From assembly GCF_003086295.3 (NCBI RefSeq), contig NC_092050.1, positions 143,871,699 to 143,935,698 on the forward strand: a stretch of DNA of 64,000 nt, in the 5' to 3' direction. Positions 11,672 through 21,790 of this stretch are shown here, in pieces. Source of the DNA: Arachis hypogaea (Eukaryota; Streptophyta; Magnoliopsida; Fabales; Fabaceae). How positions within the stretch are numbered: position 1 is the first letter of the stretch; every line of letters begins with the position of its first letter. The notes beneath the pieces were generated by a model. The model ran no database searches and was not told where the DNA came from. It worked only from the letters and a program-made list of their open reading frames with translations. A program made the translations under genes and the position numbers.

Positions 11672-13631
11672 TAATGCCACATTTATTACTATAAAAATAA
11701 CAGAAAAGTTTATAAATGCTTTCATAGATACTAGAGCAACACAATGCTTTGCTAGTACAAATATAAAACTTGATTGGAAAAAATTAAAGAAACCATTAAG
11801 AGTTAGAATAGCTGACAAATCAATAAATAAAATTGACCAAAAAACAGAGATGGCTGAAATTTTTATTCAAAATTATAGGTTCATTGTTCCATCTATATAT
11901 ATGTTAGATTCTGGAATGGATTTTATCATAGGAAATAACTTTTTAAAGCTATATCATCCATTCACTCAAGAATTAACATATATAGTTTTAAAAGCTCCAC
12001 ACGATTCTTCAATAAATCAAAAATCAAAACGTATAAAAATACCAACTACTACTATAGATAAGATCTTAAAATTTAAAATATTTTCTATATTAGAGACATG
12101 TTATTTAAATTTATACTTTCAAATAAATATTCCAAAAAATAATCTTGAAATAAAGATAGAAGAACTTTTGGATGAAATTTGTGCTGAAAATCCTTTAGAT
12201 ATTAAAAATACAAATAACGAATTAGTAAGCATTAAATTAAAAGATCCTACAAAAGAGATAAATGTTCCAAATAAAATTTCTTATTCCGCAAGAGATAGAG
12301 AAGAGTTCTCATTAGAATGTAGAGATCTTTTGGAAAAAGGAATTATAAGATTAAGTAAAAGTCCTCATGCGGCTCCAGCCTTTTATGTCGAAAACAATAA
12401 TGAAATTAAAAGGGGAAAACGAAGAATGGTTATTAACTATAAAAAGATGAATGAAGCAACTATTGGTGATGCTCATAAACTTCCAAGAAAAGATTCTATT
12501 TTAGAAAAAATCAAAGGAGCAACTTGGTTTTCATCTCTTGATGCAAAATCAGGATATTGGCAACTTCGTTTAGACGAAGAAACAAAGAAATTAACTGCTT
12601 TTACTTGCCCAACAAAAGAATCAACAAGTGTGTTGCTCTATGAATGGAATGTATTACCATTCGGATTAAAACAAGCCCCAGGTATTTATCAAAGATTTAT
12701 GGAAGAAAATCTAAAAGAGTTAAATGAATTTGTTTTAGTGTACATTAATGATATACTAATTTTTACAAAACAAGATAAATAAGATCATCTTCAAAAATTA
12801 TTAATAGTTTTAGAAAGATGTAAAGAAAAAGGATTAGTTCTTAGCAAAAAGAAAGCAAGAATAGCAAAACAAGAAATAGAGTTTCTTGGATTAATTCTAT
12901 CAACTCAAGGAAAGCTAAAAATTCAACCAAATGTTCAAGAAAATGTAAATTTATTTCCTAATAAAATAGAAGATAGAAAACAATTACAAAGATTTTTAGG
13001 GTGTATAAATTATATTTCTGATCAAGGATTTTTAAAGAATATAACAGAATACACTAAAAGCTTATTTCCAAAAATAAGTACTAAAAAAGAATGGAAATGG
13101 GATGAAAAAGATAGTATGCAAATTCAAAGAGTTAAAGAATTATGTGAAAAACTTCCAGAACTTTATATTTCAGAAGAAAACGACTACTTAATAGTAGAAA
13201 CAGATGCTTCAGACATAACCTGGTCAGGATGTCTAAAAGCTAAGAAAGCTATAAAAAGTTTGGAACAAGAAAAAGAATCACTAGATTCTAAATATTTCCC
13301 AAAGGAATTACTTTACAGGTATATTTCAGAAACTTTTACTCCAACAGAACAGAGATATACCACTCATGAAAAGGAAACTCTAGCAGCAATTAAATCTCTT
13401 AAGAAATGAAAAATTGATTTACTACCCAGAGAATTTACATTAAGGACAGATTCAAGTTACCTAACAGGTTTCATACAATATAATTTAAAAGTTGATTATA
13501 ATCATGGACGATTGGTAAGATGGCAATTATTTTTGTTACAATATCCAATAAAAATTGAATATATTAAGGGTGACAAAAATGTTATTGCAGATACATTAAC
13601 AAGAGAATGGAGTTCGTCTACAACGCATTAG
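11634..13631 (+). pseudogene. Pararetroviral pol: aspartic protease, reverse transcriptase, RNase H; two stops
   Basis: 665 codons in one frame with TAA at 12,780 and TGA at 13,407. The protease active-site triplet near residue 32 (11,727-11,735) reads Asp-Thr-Arg where the family has Asp-Thr-Gly. RT follows (about residues 200-460) with clear LDAKSGYWQ-type and PFGLKQAP motifs. The catalytic YxDD box at 12,741-12,752 reads Tyr-Ile-Asn-Asp, so one metal-binding Asp is lost. RNase H begins near 13,190 with an ETDAS catalytic motif and runs past the second stop to TAG at 13,629. The 3' end overlaps the P6 start (13,607). No integrase domain is present, which separates it from Ty3/gypsy. The gene is dead on several counts. 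Confidence 0.85.
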
Positions 13632-14959
13632 ATCAAGAAATTCAAAAATATGAGCAAGAACTCGAAAAATGCAAGCATTGTCAGCAAATAAGGACACAGA
13701 TCCAATCCCTCAAGAAAGCCATTGAAGCAATGAAATCAACACAACAAGCAAAACCATCAGAGTTCAGCCAGCTAAGCATGGTGGACAAATCAGGTGAAGA
13801 AAAAATTTCAGAAAATAAAACAATTGCTGAAATTATTAAAAAGTCCACCCAAGATAAAAAATATTATGTAATTTATAATGGCCCCATGAAAGGAGTATAT
13901 GATGCCTGGGAAAAAGCAGCACCATTCACACATCAATCAAGGATAATTCATAAAGGAGGGTTTTTAACACTGGAAGAGGCAAAAGAATCCTTCAGGGAAT
14001 ATGAAACTCTTCATCCAGAGCAAACCCTAAAAAGAACAGATAAAGCTCCAATTCAAACCCAGAGAACAGTGATAATAAGAAACATTCCTACAAGGGCTGA
14101 AATCAAGAAAAAGAAAAGGGTCTGTAGATCAAATCTCAGAGAAACCCTTAACATAGTCCTGAATTGGACTGAAGAAAAAAGGACAATTTTGGGATATTAT
14201 CCTATTGCCAAAGAACAGCTAACAAAGCTGGTTATATTTCCAGATGCTTCCTCATCTGACACCTATCAGTTTTTCCAGTATGGATTAATTGATACAATTT
14301 TAATTTTTAATGATCTAAAAATTATTAGTGAGTTTCCTGCAGGATTCGTTGATGCAGTAAAAAGATTTAAAAATATGATTGACAATGTAAATCCAAGGGA
14401 TATATCCCTAAAATTTACAAACAATCAACCTATTTTTAATGAAGAAGAAGAATGCTTGGTTCCAGCACACTAAGTAATATTCATGTCCGTCTTCCCAGGA
14501 AATTTTCAGCCAATTGATCAGATTCAAGATTTAACAGTTTACAGTCATGAAGGAAGGCTAGCCAGCACATTAGCAAGGGTCTTTGAAAGAACTCAGAAAA
14601 TAACGAAGGAATCTCACACAAAGATTAATTATAAAAGTAGAAATACTCTGCTTGTGTCTAGTAAAAGAAATGAAATTGAAGAAAGAGAGATGAGACTCTT
14701 GGTGGAATTTGAATAAGCATTCTACAACCTATCTGGACTTTTAGAAAAACTCTCTGAAGGGATAAAGAGGAATCTCTGCTATTTGATAAAAGACAGAGAA
14801 GACCACAAGTGCCAGCTATGTGCCTCAGAAATATCTGAAGAAAGCAATAATGAAACAGAATCAACCCATATGATAAAAGAAGAGGACAATGCATCTGAAG
14901 CCCACATGATAAAAGAAGAGGACAGTGCATCTGAAGCATCCCTCAATATTATTGTATAA
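13607..14959 (+). pseudogene. P6-like inclusion-body/translation transactivator gene, two stops
   Basis: 450 codons in one frame, with TAA at 14,471 and at 14,714. The N-terminus is coiled-coil-like. A viroplasmin-type segment with NGPMKGVYDAWEKAAP lies at about residues 90-105 (13,880-13,925); this module binds RNA/DNA and is shared with eukaryotic RNase H1 N-termini. In caulimovirids, P6 forms the virus factories and allows reinitiation on the polycistronic RNA. The end carries an acidic 12-codon segment present twice in tandem (about 14,868-14,939). The start overlaps pol by 25 nt. The promoter follows directly. Confidence 0.8.
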
Positions 14960-15090
14960 TGACGTAAGCGCTTAGGTCATAAGGCACCAACAATGTAGCT
15001 GGTGCAAGATAATAAACAATGATGTAAGCAATGACGTCATAAGAAGGATAAGGATGGGAATTGTCCATCAGATCCAACCATTATAAATAG
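14960..15090 (+). promoter_or_regulatory. Pararetroviral (35S-type) promoter with as-1-like boxes and TATA
   Basis: TGACGTAAG at 14,960-14,968, TGATGTAAG at 15,020-15,028 and TGACGTCAT at 15,032-15,040 form as-1-like TGA-factor sites. TATAAATA lies at 15,082-15,089, about 45 nt after the last box. This is the layout of caulimovirus full-length-transcript promoters. The transcription start would be near 15,115. All boxes look intact. Confidence 0.75.
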
Positions 15091-15273
15091 ATTGCTTAGG
15101 CAATTGTAAGAAGCATCAGACAATAGAAAGCAGAAGGCTAAGAGTACTCATATGCTAGGAGAGCAAGGAGGAAGCTGCCGAGGCGATTCTATAGTCTGAG
15201 AAAGAATTCCCTTAGGAAAAAATAGTTCTAAACTCCCCTCTGGAGATAAAAACACCTTATGTAAAATATACTA

Positions 15274-15279
15274 AATAAA
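15274..15279 (+). terminator. Viral polyadenylation signal AATAAA
   Basis: AATAAA lies about 185 nt after the TATA box and just before the movement protein gene. This is the usual place for the signal that is bypassed on the first pass and used after a full turn of the circular genome. Confidence 0.6.
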
Positions 15280-15326
15280 GGAAATTTTTCTCCAAAAAGG
15301 TACATCTTCATCCTAGTCTTTCAATT

Positions 15327-16244
15327 ATGAATTACTTAGAAAGTTTAGAACTAACAGAAGAATCTGATTATTATAAATTAACTGCTTTATTAGATAATGA
15401 AAAATAGGCTGTTCTAAAAACATAATTAAATCTCAAATCAAATGAAAATTTTAATAAACAAAATCTTTTAAAAGAAGTTTTTAATAGAAAAAATATAATA
15501 TACTATGGAAAAATTCAACTTGAAGCCCCTATAAAGATAAAATCCGCTAATGGAGAACTTGAAATAGCTTTGATAAATGATGAAGAATTGAGTAAACAGA
15601 TTGAGAAAATTAAGGATCAACAAAAAAGATCTAAAATTGGATTGATTCATATTAGTACTATACAAGTCTTAATCAAATCTACATATATAAAAGGAATTAA
15701 TTCACCAATAAGCTTAGCAATCTGTGACAAAAGAATTACTGATGACCCAATAGATCAAATAATTGGAATTGTTCATGGAAACTTGGCAAACGTAAATGTT
15801 AAATTCAATGCCCATCTTGGATACGCTATACCTTTATCAACTGAAAATCTTGGAAGGTCTATAAGTTTGGCTTATAAATTTCACAGAAAAAATCTAATGG
15901 AACAAGATGATGAACCATTTTCAATTACATATGCAATAAATTATGCTTTAACAAATAGCCATCATAGTATAATATTTAAAAACAGAGAAAGAATTTATGT
16001 CGATGAATTATTTCAGAAAATTGTAAAAACAGAAATACCAAAATATAAAGCTATTGAAAACTCAGTTCTATTATTAAAAGAACCATCAGGAAAATTAGTT
16101 TCATCGAATTTTCAAATAAGAGAATCTAAAATTAATAGCCCTTTAAGTTTATCTAAGTTAAAGATTAAAGAAGAAAATTCTGAAATAAAAGAATTAATAA
16201 AAAAGGTCGAAAAATTAAATGAAACCCTAAACACTAAATTATGA
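15327..16244 (+). pseudogene. Pararetroviral movement protein gene, two stops near the start
   Basis: 305 codons from ATG at 15,327, with TAG at 15,405 and TAA at 15,423, both in the N-terminal tenth; the rest is open. The central part (about 15,720-15,960) shows the caulimovirid 30K-superfamily core, including the segment NVNVKFNAHLGYAIPL and a following NLGRSISLAYKF. These proteins form tubules through plasmodesmata for cell-to-cell spread. The C-terminal 40 residues form a coiled coil. The stop codon overlaps the next ATG by 4 nt (ATGA), implying translational coupling in the parent virus. Confidence 0.8.
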
Positions 16245-16477
16245 CAATAAATAAAGAAGAAATATATGTAACTTATCAAGACAAGAAACAAGAGCTCTTT
16301 GAAAGAGAAAATCGTTTGAATTATTTACAGTTTTCTGAAATAAATCAAAGAGCATTTGAAGCTCTAAAAATAATCTATGACAAGTTGAAAAGAGAAGTTG
16401 AAAAGCTAAAAAAATTAATAGAATCTCTAGAAAATAGTGATGAATCGATGATAGAGTTTGCAGAAATTCTAAAATAA
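16241..16477 (+). CDS. Small viral ORF after the movement protein
   Basis: A 78-codon intact ORF starting inside the ATGA overlap with the movement protein stop. The product is highly charged and helical (heptad-like Lys/Glu/Leu pattern over residues 45-70). I recognise no domain. Soymoviruses have several such small ORFs of uncertain role at this place. Only 3 nt separate it from the next ORF. Confidence 0.5.
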   Translation: MTINKEEIYVTYQDKKQELFERENRLNYLQFSEINQRAFEALKIIYDKLKREVEKLKKLIESLENSDESMIEFAEILK

Positions 16478-16480
16478 ATA

Positions 16481-16672
16481 ATGAAGAATAAAAAGATTGA
16501 AAAACCAGAAAATAAAATAAAAAGAAAAAGGGCGGAAAAATTAAAAAGTAAAATAAAGGAGTATAAAAGGGAATTAAATAATCTTCAGATCGAAATTGAT
16601 GACCTTATAATAAAAAGGATAGAAATAAGAATAAATATAAACAAGTTGGAATTAAACTTAAAAAATTTATAA
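16481..16672 (+). CDS. Small Lys-rich viral ORF
   Basis: A 63-codon intact ORF whose product is nearly all charged helix (Lys, Glu, Ile, Asn). It is likely a coiled coil or a nucleic-acid-binding peptide, with no named domain. Its TAA abuts the ATG of the next ORF with no gap, consistent with the reinitiation-style packing of this virus family. Confidence 0.45.
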   Translation: MKNKKIEKPENKIKRKRAEKLKSKIKEYKRELNNLQIEIDDLIIKRIEIRININKLELNLKNL

Positions 16673-17167
16673 ATGCCTGGAAAACCATATTACGACTTAA
16701 AAGAATTAAAGCTGTTGAAAGAAAAAATGGAGAATGAAGTTGAAAAATTAAAAAGATATTTAGAAACAACAGAAAGTGTAGAAATAAAAGAAGTTTTTGA
16801 GGATTTGAGAAATTATATTAAAGAAAAAGACAAACAGATAAAAGATTTTATATACAATAATCCATGCAAAAAAGAATATTATAAACTAAAACAAGATTGA
16901 AAAGCTATCAGAATTATAAATATACATCAAGGACTAGTAATAAATGATCATATAACAAATACAAGAGAAATAGTAGAAATGATCAATACTTTAGATTATG
17001 AATTTGCAAATTATTTTTATCAAAATCCTTTAAATAAAGCACCACCAATTGAATCTATACAAATTATAAACTTATTCGAAGTAAAATATGAAGAGTTAAT
17101 AGAAATTTCGAAAAAGAAATTAAAAGAAAAGTCGACTCTTCAAAAATTGGTATCAGAGCCAAGTTAA
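16673..17167 (+). pseudogene. Small viral ORF overlapping the primer-binding site, one stop
   Basis: 164 codons in one frame, broken by TGA at 16,898-16,900. The first half is a charged coiled coil, the second half less so, and the last codons run through the tRNA primer site. As I recall, an ORF holding the primer site matches soymovirus ORF Ib. The function is unknown. Confidence 0.5.
17148..17161 (+). promoter_or_regulatory. tRNA-Met primer-binding site of the pararetrovirus
   Basis: TGGTATCAGAGCCA is complementary to the 3' end of initiator tRNA-Met, the universal primer for minus-strand DNA synthesis in Caulimoviridae. It lies about 120 bp from the right border of the provirus. Confidence 0.85.
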
Positions 17168-17281
17168 CGATTAAGGGTAACACTTTCTCTTTAAGCAACA
17201 CTTTTAGTGATACGCTTTTAAATCAATAACAACCACAAAATGAAAAACGTCTTTACGAAAAGATGAAAATGACATCTTTAC

Positions 17282-17890
17282 CGTAGCATCCCCCATAAAA
17301 TATATTGACGAATAAATTCTTCTTTATTTTTAAAATTCCAGTTACAAACGGGCTTGACGTCGATAACTTGTTTAAATTATTTTTTTAAATTAATTTATTA
17401 ACGTTACAATATCAGTAAATTGAACTAATAAAAAATTTTAAATTTTAAATTTTAAATTCTAAATGTCAAACCCTCCAAAAAGTAAGGATTTAAAAATAAT
17501 TTTAATACTAAAGAAAAAATGGATTAATATTGACTAAAAAATATTAATTTTTTACATTTTCTGTTTGTAATTTTTTCTTTGTCATTAACATTTAGATATC
17601 GAATAATTAAAACTATAGAAGACATTTATATCATATATTGAAAATGTAGATTTTGCAATTATTATTTTCCTTTTTTAAATAAATTAATTTTAATAAACCT
17701 AAAATGTAAAAAAGCACTTATTTTTATCACAAGAAAATATTAAATAAATTTTTTATATTAATTATAGCAACGTTAAAATAGTACAAGATGACTGAGATTT
17801 TGTTTACTCTAACCCTCTATATATATATGCCTATATTACAAAGAAAAGCACAATAAACCTCAACAAAACTCAAATTCTATAGAATATATT
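17282..17890. other. AT-rich sequence without a recognisable gene
   Basis: This is host DNA right of the provirus. It contains short poly-A/T runs and a TTTTAAATTTTAAATTTTAA stretch near 17,433. Nothing coding is seen. Confidence 0.5.
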
Positions 17891-17892
17891 AG

Positions 17893-18790
17893 AGTGGAGA
17901 TAAATTTTTATTAGTCAACAAAATATCAAATAAGATAAAAATTATTTTTTTTAAATTATTTGATATTTTATTGAATTGATTAAAATTTATATTTTATGAT
18001 ATACAATAAATAATAGTGGAGATAAATTTTGATCGATCAATAAAGTATTAAATAAGATAAAAAAATTTAATTATTTGATACTTTATTGAGTTGATTAAAA
18101 TTTATATTTCAAAAGTCTAAACCAAATCATACACGATACAAAATAGTAAAGATGAATTTTGATCAATCAATAAAGTATCAAATAATAATACAAAAATTAT
18201 TTTTCTTAAATTAATTATTTAATACTTTGTTGAGTTGATTAACATAAATCATATGCAATACAAAATGGTGATGATGGATTTTGATTAGTCAACAAAGTAT
18301 TAAATAATAATATAAAAATTATTTTTTAAATTAATTATTAATATTTTATTGAGTTGATTAAAATTTATATTTTAAAAATTTAAGTCAAATCATACACAAT
18401 ATAAAGTGGTGGAGATAAATTTTGATCAATCAATAAAATAGCAAATAATAATATAAAAATTATATTTTCAAATTAATTATTTAATACTTTATTGAATTGA
18501 TTAAAATTTATATTCCAGCAGTTTGAGTTAAATTATATCCAATATAAAATAATGGCCATAAACTTTAGTTAGTTAATAAAGTATCAAATAAAATAAAATT
18601 TATTTTTTTAAATTATTTATTATTTTATTGACGTGATTAAAATTTATATTTTTAAGAATTTGAGTTAAATCATATGCAATACGTAACAGTAAAAATAAAT
18701 TTTAATTAGTCAATAAAATACATACCAAAGAATAAGACATGAATATTTTTTTATCTAATTATTTGATACTTTATTGATTTAATATGATGT
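17893..18790. repeat. Tandem array of about seven fold-back units of roughly 130 bp
   Basis: Units begin near 17,893, 18,015, 18,147, 18,266, 18,408, 18,551 and 18,686 with a GGAGATAAATTTTGATCAAT-like start. Each then reads AATAAAGTATCAAATAAT, a short A/T spacer, and TTAATTATTTAATACTTTATTGA-like sequence followed by GATTAAAATTTAT, i.e. the imperfect reverse complement of its own start. Each unit can therefore fold back. No ORF. Confidence 0.65.
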
Positions 18791-18874
18791 CTCTTTGTAA
18801 GTAAATATCTAATATATGTTTATATAATATTATTTGGAAAAAAAATCATTTATCTTGAACAAAATTGTGAAGCG

Positions 18875-18876
<2 letters not shown>

Positions 18877-18931
<55 letters not shown>
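18877..18931. repeat. (AT)n microsatellite
   Basis: An uninterrupted TA dinucleotide run of about 55 bp. Confidence 0.9.
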
Positions 18932-18934
<3 letters not shown>

Positions 18935-19930
18935 TGCTAGGGGTAGTAATTTTTGTATTTTGTAATTATTAATTGATCATTAATAATATTTTTAATGGTG
19001 TGAGATTACATCCAATAGTAAAAGATCACTCACTTTTTTTTTATGGTTAAATACTGACCATAAAATAAAAGTTGCTGCCTCGTAGATTATATTTGTATGC
19101 ATGCAAGAATTTCATTTTGATATTTTGATTGTTGCATGTATATAAGTTGAAAGATTTGGTCTTTTTATTTGTTTTGTTTGGGGGATTAAATATAAAGATG
19201 AAGATGTGATGATTATTATGACTTGGAGAGAATTAAGTAGTAATATTAATAATAATGTTAAATTAAGTAAGTCAATCTTGATTTGACATTGTCTCAGTTT
19301 AGTAAAAAATTTTGATGATGGTGTTTGTATTTTTTCATTTTATATTTGATAAATTAAAAAATCATGTATATATAATTGTGTTTGTAATTTTTTAGAAGTT
19401 AAGAATATTTTTAAAAATATTTATTTTTTTTAAAATTGACATTTATTTTTTTAACCTTATATATAAATAAATATCTAAATTTATTTCTATATTTATATCT
19501 TATTATAATTTTTAAAATTTTTAAAATTATTTTATTAAATATAATTACTGTTGCCAATGCTTATAATGACAACGCTTTGAAGGAGGCCACTATAGCAACG
19601 TTCTTTTGGCAGACAATGTATACGAATCGTGGTGGATTGATGGTGCAGATTTCGGACGAGGCAACAAACAGCGACAAAAGTGGATCGATTGTAGTGTGGC
19701 AGAGGCAACTGTGCGGATGAATATTGTCGTTGAAAAAGATATTGTGAAAGAAGAAAGGAAAGGATGAGAGTTTCAACTGTTTTATTTTTACTATAAAGAA
19801 GAGTAAAAATGAATTTTAAGATATAATTAATTGATACTATAATTGATTACCTAACATGATTTACATGAAATGGTCTCACATCTAATCTAATGGTAAAGAT
19901 ACACATGTCAGCATTATGTATAGGAATTAA

Positions 19931-20330
19931 AGCTAATCAAAGACATACCTTTTGCATGCAACAATGGCTTCTTGGTCTTGGCCATGCACATTTAAATCTA
20001 AAATTGAATGTTTATACGTAAGTTATATTTAAAATTCACATGTTGATAAGTATATAGCTTCGTTTGTATTTTCACATATTTATTTTGCATATCAATTATA
20101 AAGTTACTTGTGAGCTTAGGAAATAAGTTGGACCATATTATTATATTTTCATTCTCTTCCACAATTATTATAGTAATTTAGTATAAGAGTGTTTGTAGCA
20201 TTTTATGGGACAGACTTGTCAAAAGAAAAAGATGGTGATAACAAAATTTGATATTCAAACGTTTGATGGGCACATTAATTTTGGAATATGGATGGTTCAC
20301 ATGATGATCGATTTTATATAATAGGACTTA
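19931..20330 (+). pseudogene. Ty1/copia gag N-terminus relic with upstream leader
   Basis: At about 20,246-20,320 the + strand translates to KFDIQTFDGHINFGIWMVHM, like the start of Ty1/copia Gag (KF-FDG-NF-W pattern). The preceding 300 bp is repeated, diverged, at 56,808-57,040. The matching gag start recurs at about 57,800-57,880. No downstream gag-pol follows, so only a truncated leader and gag start remain here. Confidence 0.5.
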
Positions 20331-21689
20331 ACTTTTTTATTTGTCATATAGATTAGATAATTTTCAATTTTAAGAATTACAATATCATAAATTTATTCAC
20401 ACTATATACTTCTATACACAATATTTAAATGTTCTATTTACTACTTAGTCTTAACTAAATTTTAAATTTGAATACGATCTGAGATCTATCTATGTATCAC
20501 TAATAATATATTGCAAGAGGCCATTTTGAGAAAACATTAGTGGCACTATTAAAGAACTTAGTCATAATCTAATATATTCTATAAATCTAATAAATATAAC
20601 AGAAATGATACACTACAAGAAAACAAGATTTTTGCTATGTTTTTAAAGTGTGGCGAAAAGTCAAAAAAAGCGTAGCGATAGCTTTTCGTCACGTTTTTTG
20701 AGCTACCGACACGCTTTTAAAAGGGTCACAACTGCAAGGGTGCCGGTTGCTCTATCGCCACGCTTTAAAAGATTGCCACACTTTAAAGTGTGGCCATATG
20801 CGCCAAATATGCCTACGCTTTTAAAGTGTGCCAACAGAGAGACATATGACTACGCTTTAAAAACGTGCCGATAGCAACACATATGGCTACACTTTTAAAA
20901 CGTCCCGATAACGAGATATAGCCACGCTTTTTAAGTTGTGTGCCTAGATACAAACCTATTGCCACGCTTTTAAAGCGTGGCTATAGCTAAGTCAAATTAA
21001 AAAATATATATATGATAAAATCCTACATGGGAGCACTCAAATTTATGTTCCTTCATTCAATACTTGGTAAAAGCCTACAACAATGTCATCTGTATACATG
21101 CAACAGCCGCGTACATGAAATTTACAAACATTAACAAAAATGAATTTATAAGAGAATTAAGAATTATACAAGACACAAATTTTACAAACTCTGACTCTAA
21201 TGGCTTTACTTTCTTTAGATATTTCCTTCACTCCTCGGTTCTATTACCTAGTTGACCAAAGTCATTAGCCCCTGAAAAATATCATAAGAAGAGTGTTAGA
21301 CTCTTATCACTTCTGTATATTTTGAACATTTAAAGTAGTGACCAGACATTGCAAATAGCAAACCAACATTGTGATAGTGTGAACCAAACAATGTAGTGAC
21401 TAGAATTTGTTCTCCAAAATAATGCCCTAACATTTCTACATGAGTTCTTTTGGCAAAGTTCCTATAAACTCTGCTTCCAAAATAGTCCCACTTTCTTTGT
21501 ATGCATGAGCACATACATAGCAACATTATACCTGCCACAAGTATCTCATCAAAATCCAGAGGGAAGAAAAACAACTATTTCGTAATCATGATCCATATTT
21601 TTAATTTCACAAAGTTAACAATTTTGTAAAAGTTCAATTTTGTTCATAAAATTGCTAATTTATAAAATATAAATGTGTTCACCTTGCTC

Positions 21690-21790
21690 TGATTTCATTT
21701 CTCCCCCTGGAACTTGTGCAACATCATTTGAATGTTTGTCTACTTTATCCTGAAGTTAATGTTCATCTACACCAGGAATCAGCCTAGTTC
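21690..21790 (-). pseudogene. Possible captured exon inside the CACTA element
   Basis: The minus strand encodes QDKVDKHSNDVAQVPGGEMK followed by a GT at the exon end (about 21,682). The composition is exon-like, not AT-driven. The source gene is not recognised. It may belong to the same captured transcript as the ARGLU1-like exons or to another gene. Confidence 0.3.

Larger units (their letters stand above)
9826..17281 (+). mobile_element. Endogenous pararetrovirus, soymovirus-like (Caulimoviridae), nearly full genome
   Basis: One contiguous 7.4-kb unit, all genes on +. Order: small ORF, coat protein with zinc knuckle, protease-RT-RNase H, P6/viroplasmin-like protein, promoter with as-1-like boxes and TATA, movement protein, three small ORFs, tRNA-Met primer site. 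The primer site lies downstream of the movement protein rather than in the leader next to the promoter. As I recall, that is the soymovirus layout. The unit is opened close to the primer site. About 0.7 kb seems missing against the roughly 8.2-kb genome I recall for the genus. Eight in-frame stops are present, and I see no frameshift or long deletion within genes. No integrase is encoded, as expected for this family, so integration was passive. Edges are approximate. Confidence 0.85.

Noticed and set aside
17148..17161. Possible tRNA gene
   Set aside because: Only the 3' complement of tRNA-Met is present, as a primer site. The same holds for the TRIM at 47,738 and for the tRNA-Asp-like 18-mer at 42,137.
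19436..19720. 94-codon frame with a hydrophobic start
   Set aside because: The first half is AT-driven Ile/Phe/Leu. The second half is more protein-like, but no family, promoter or splice context is seen.
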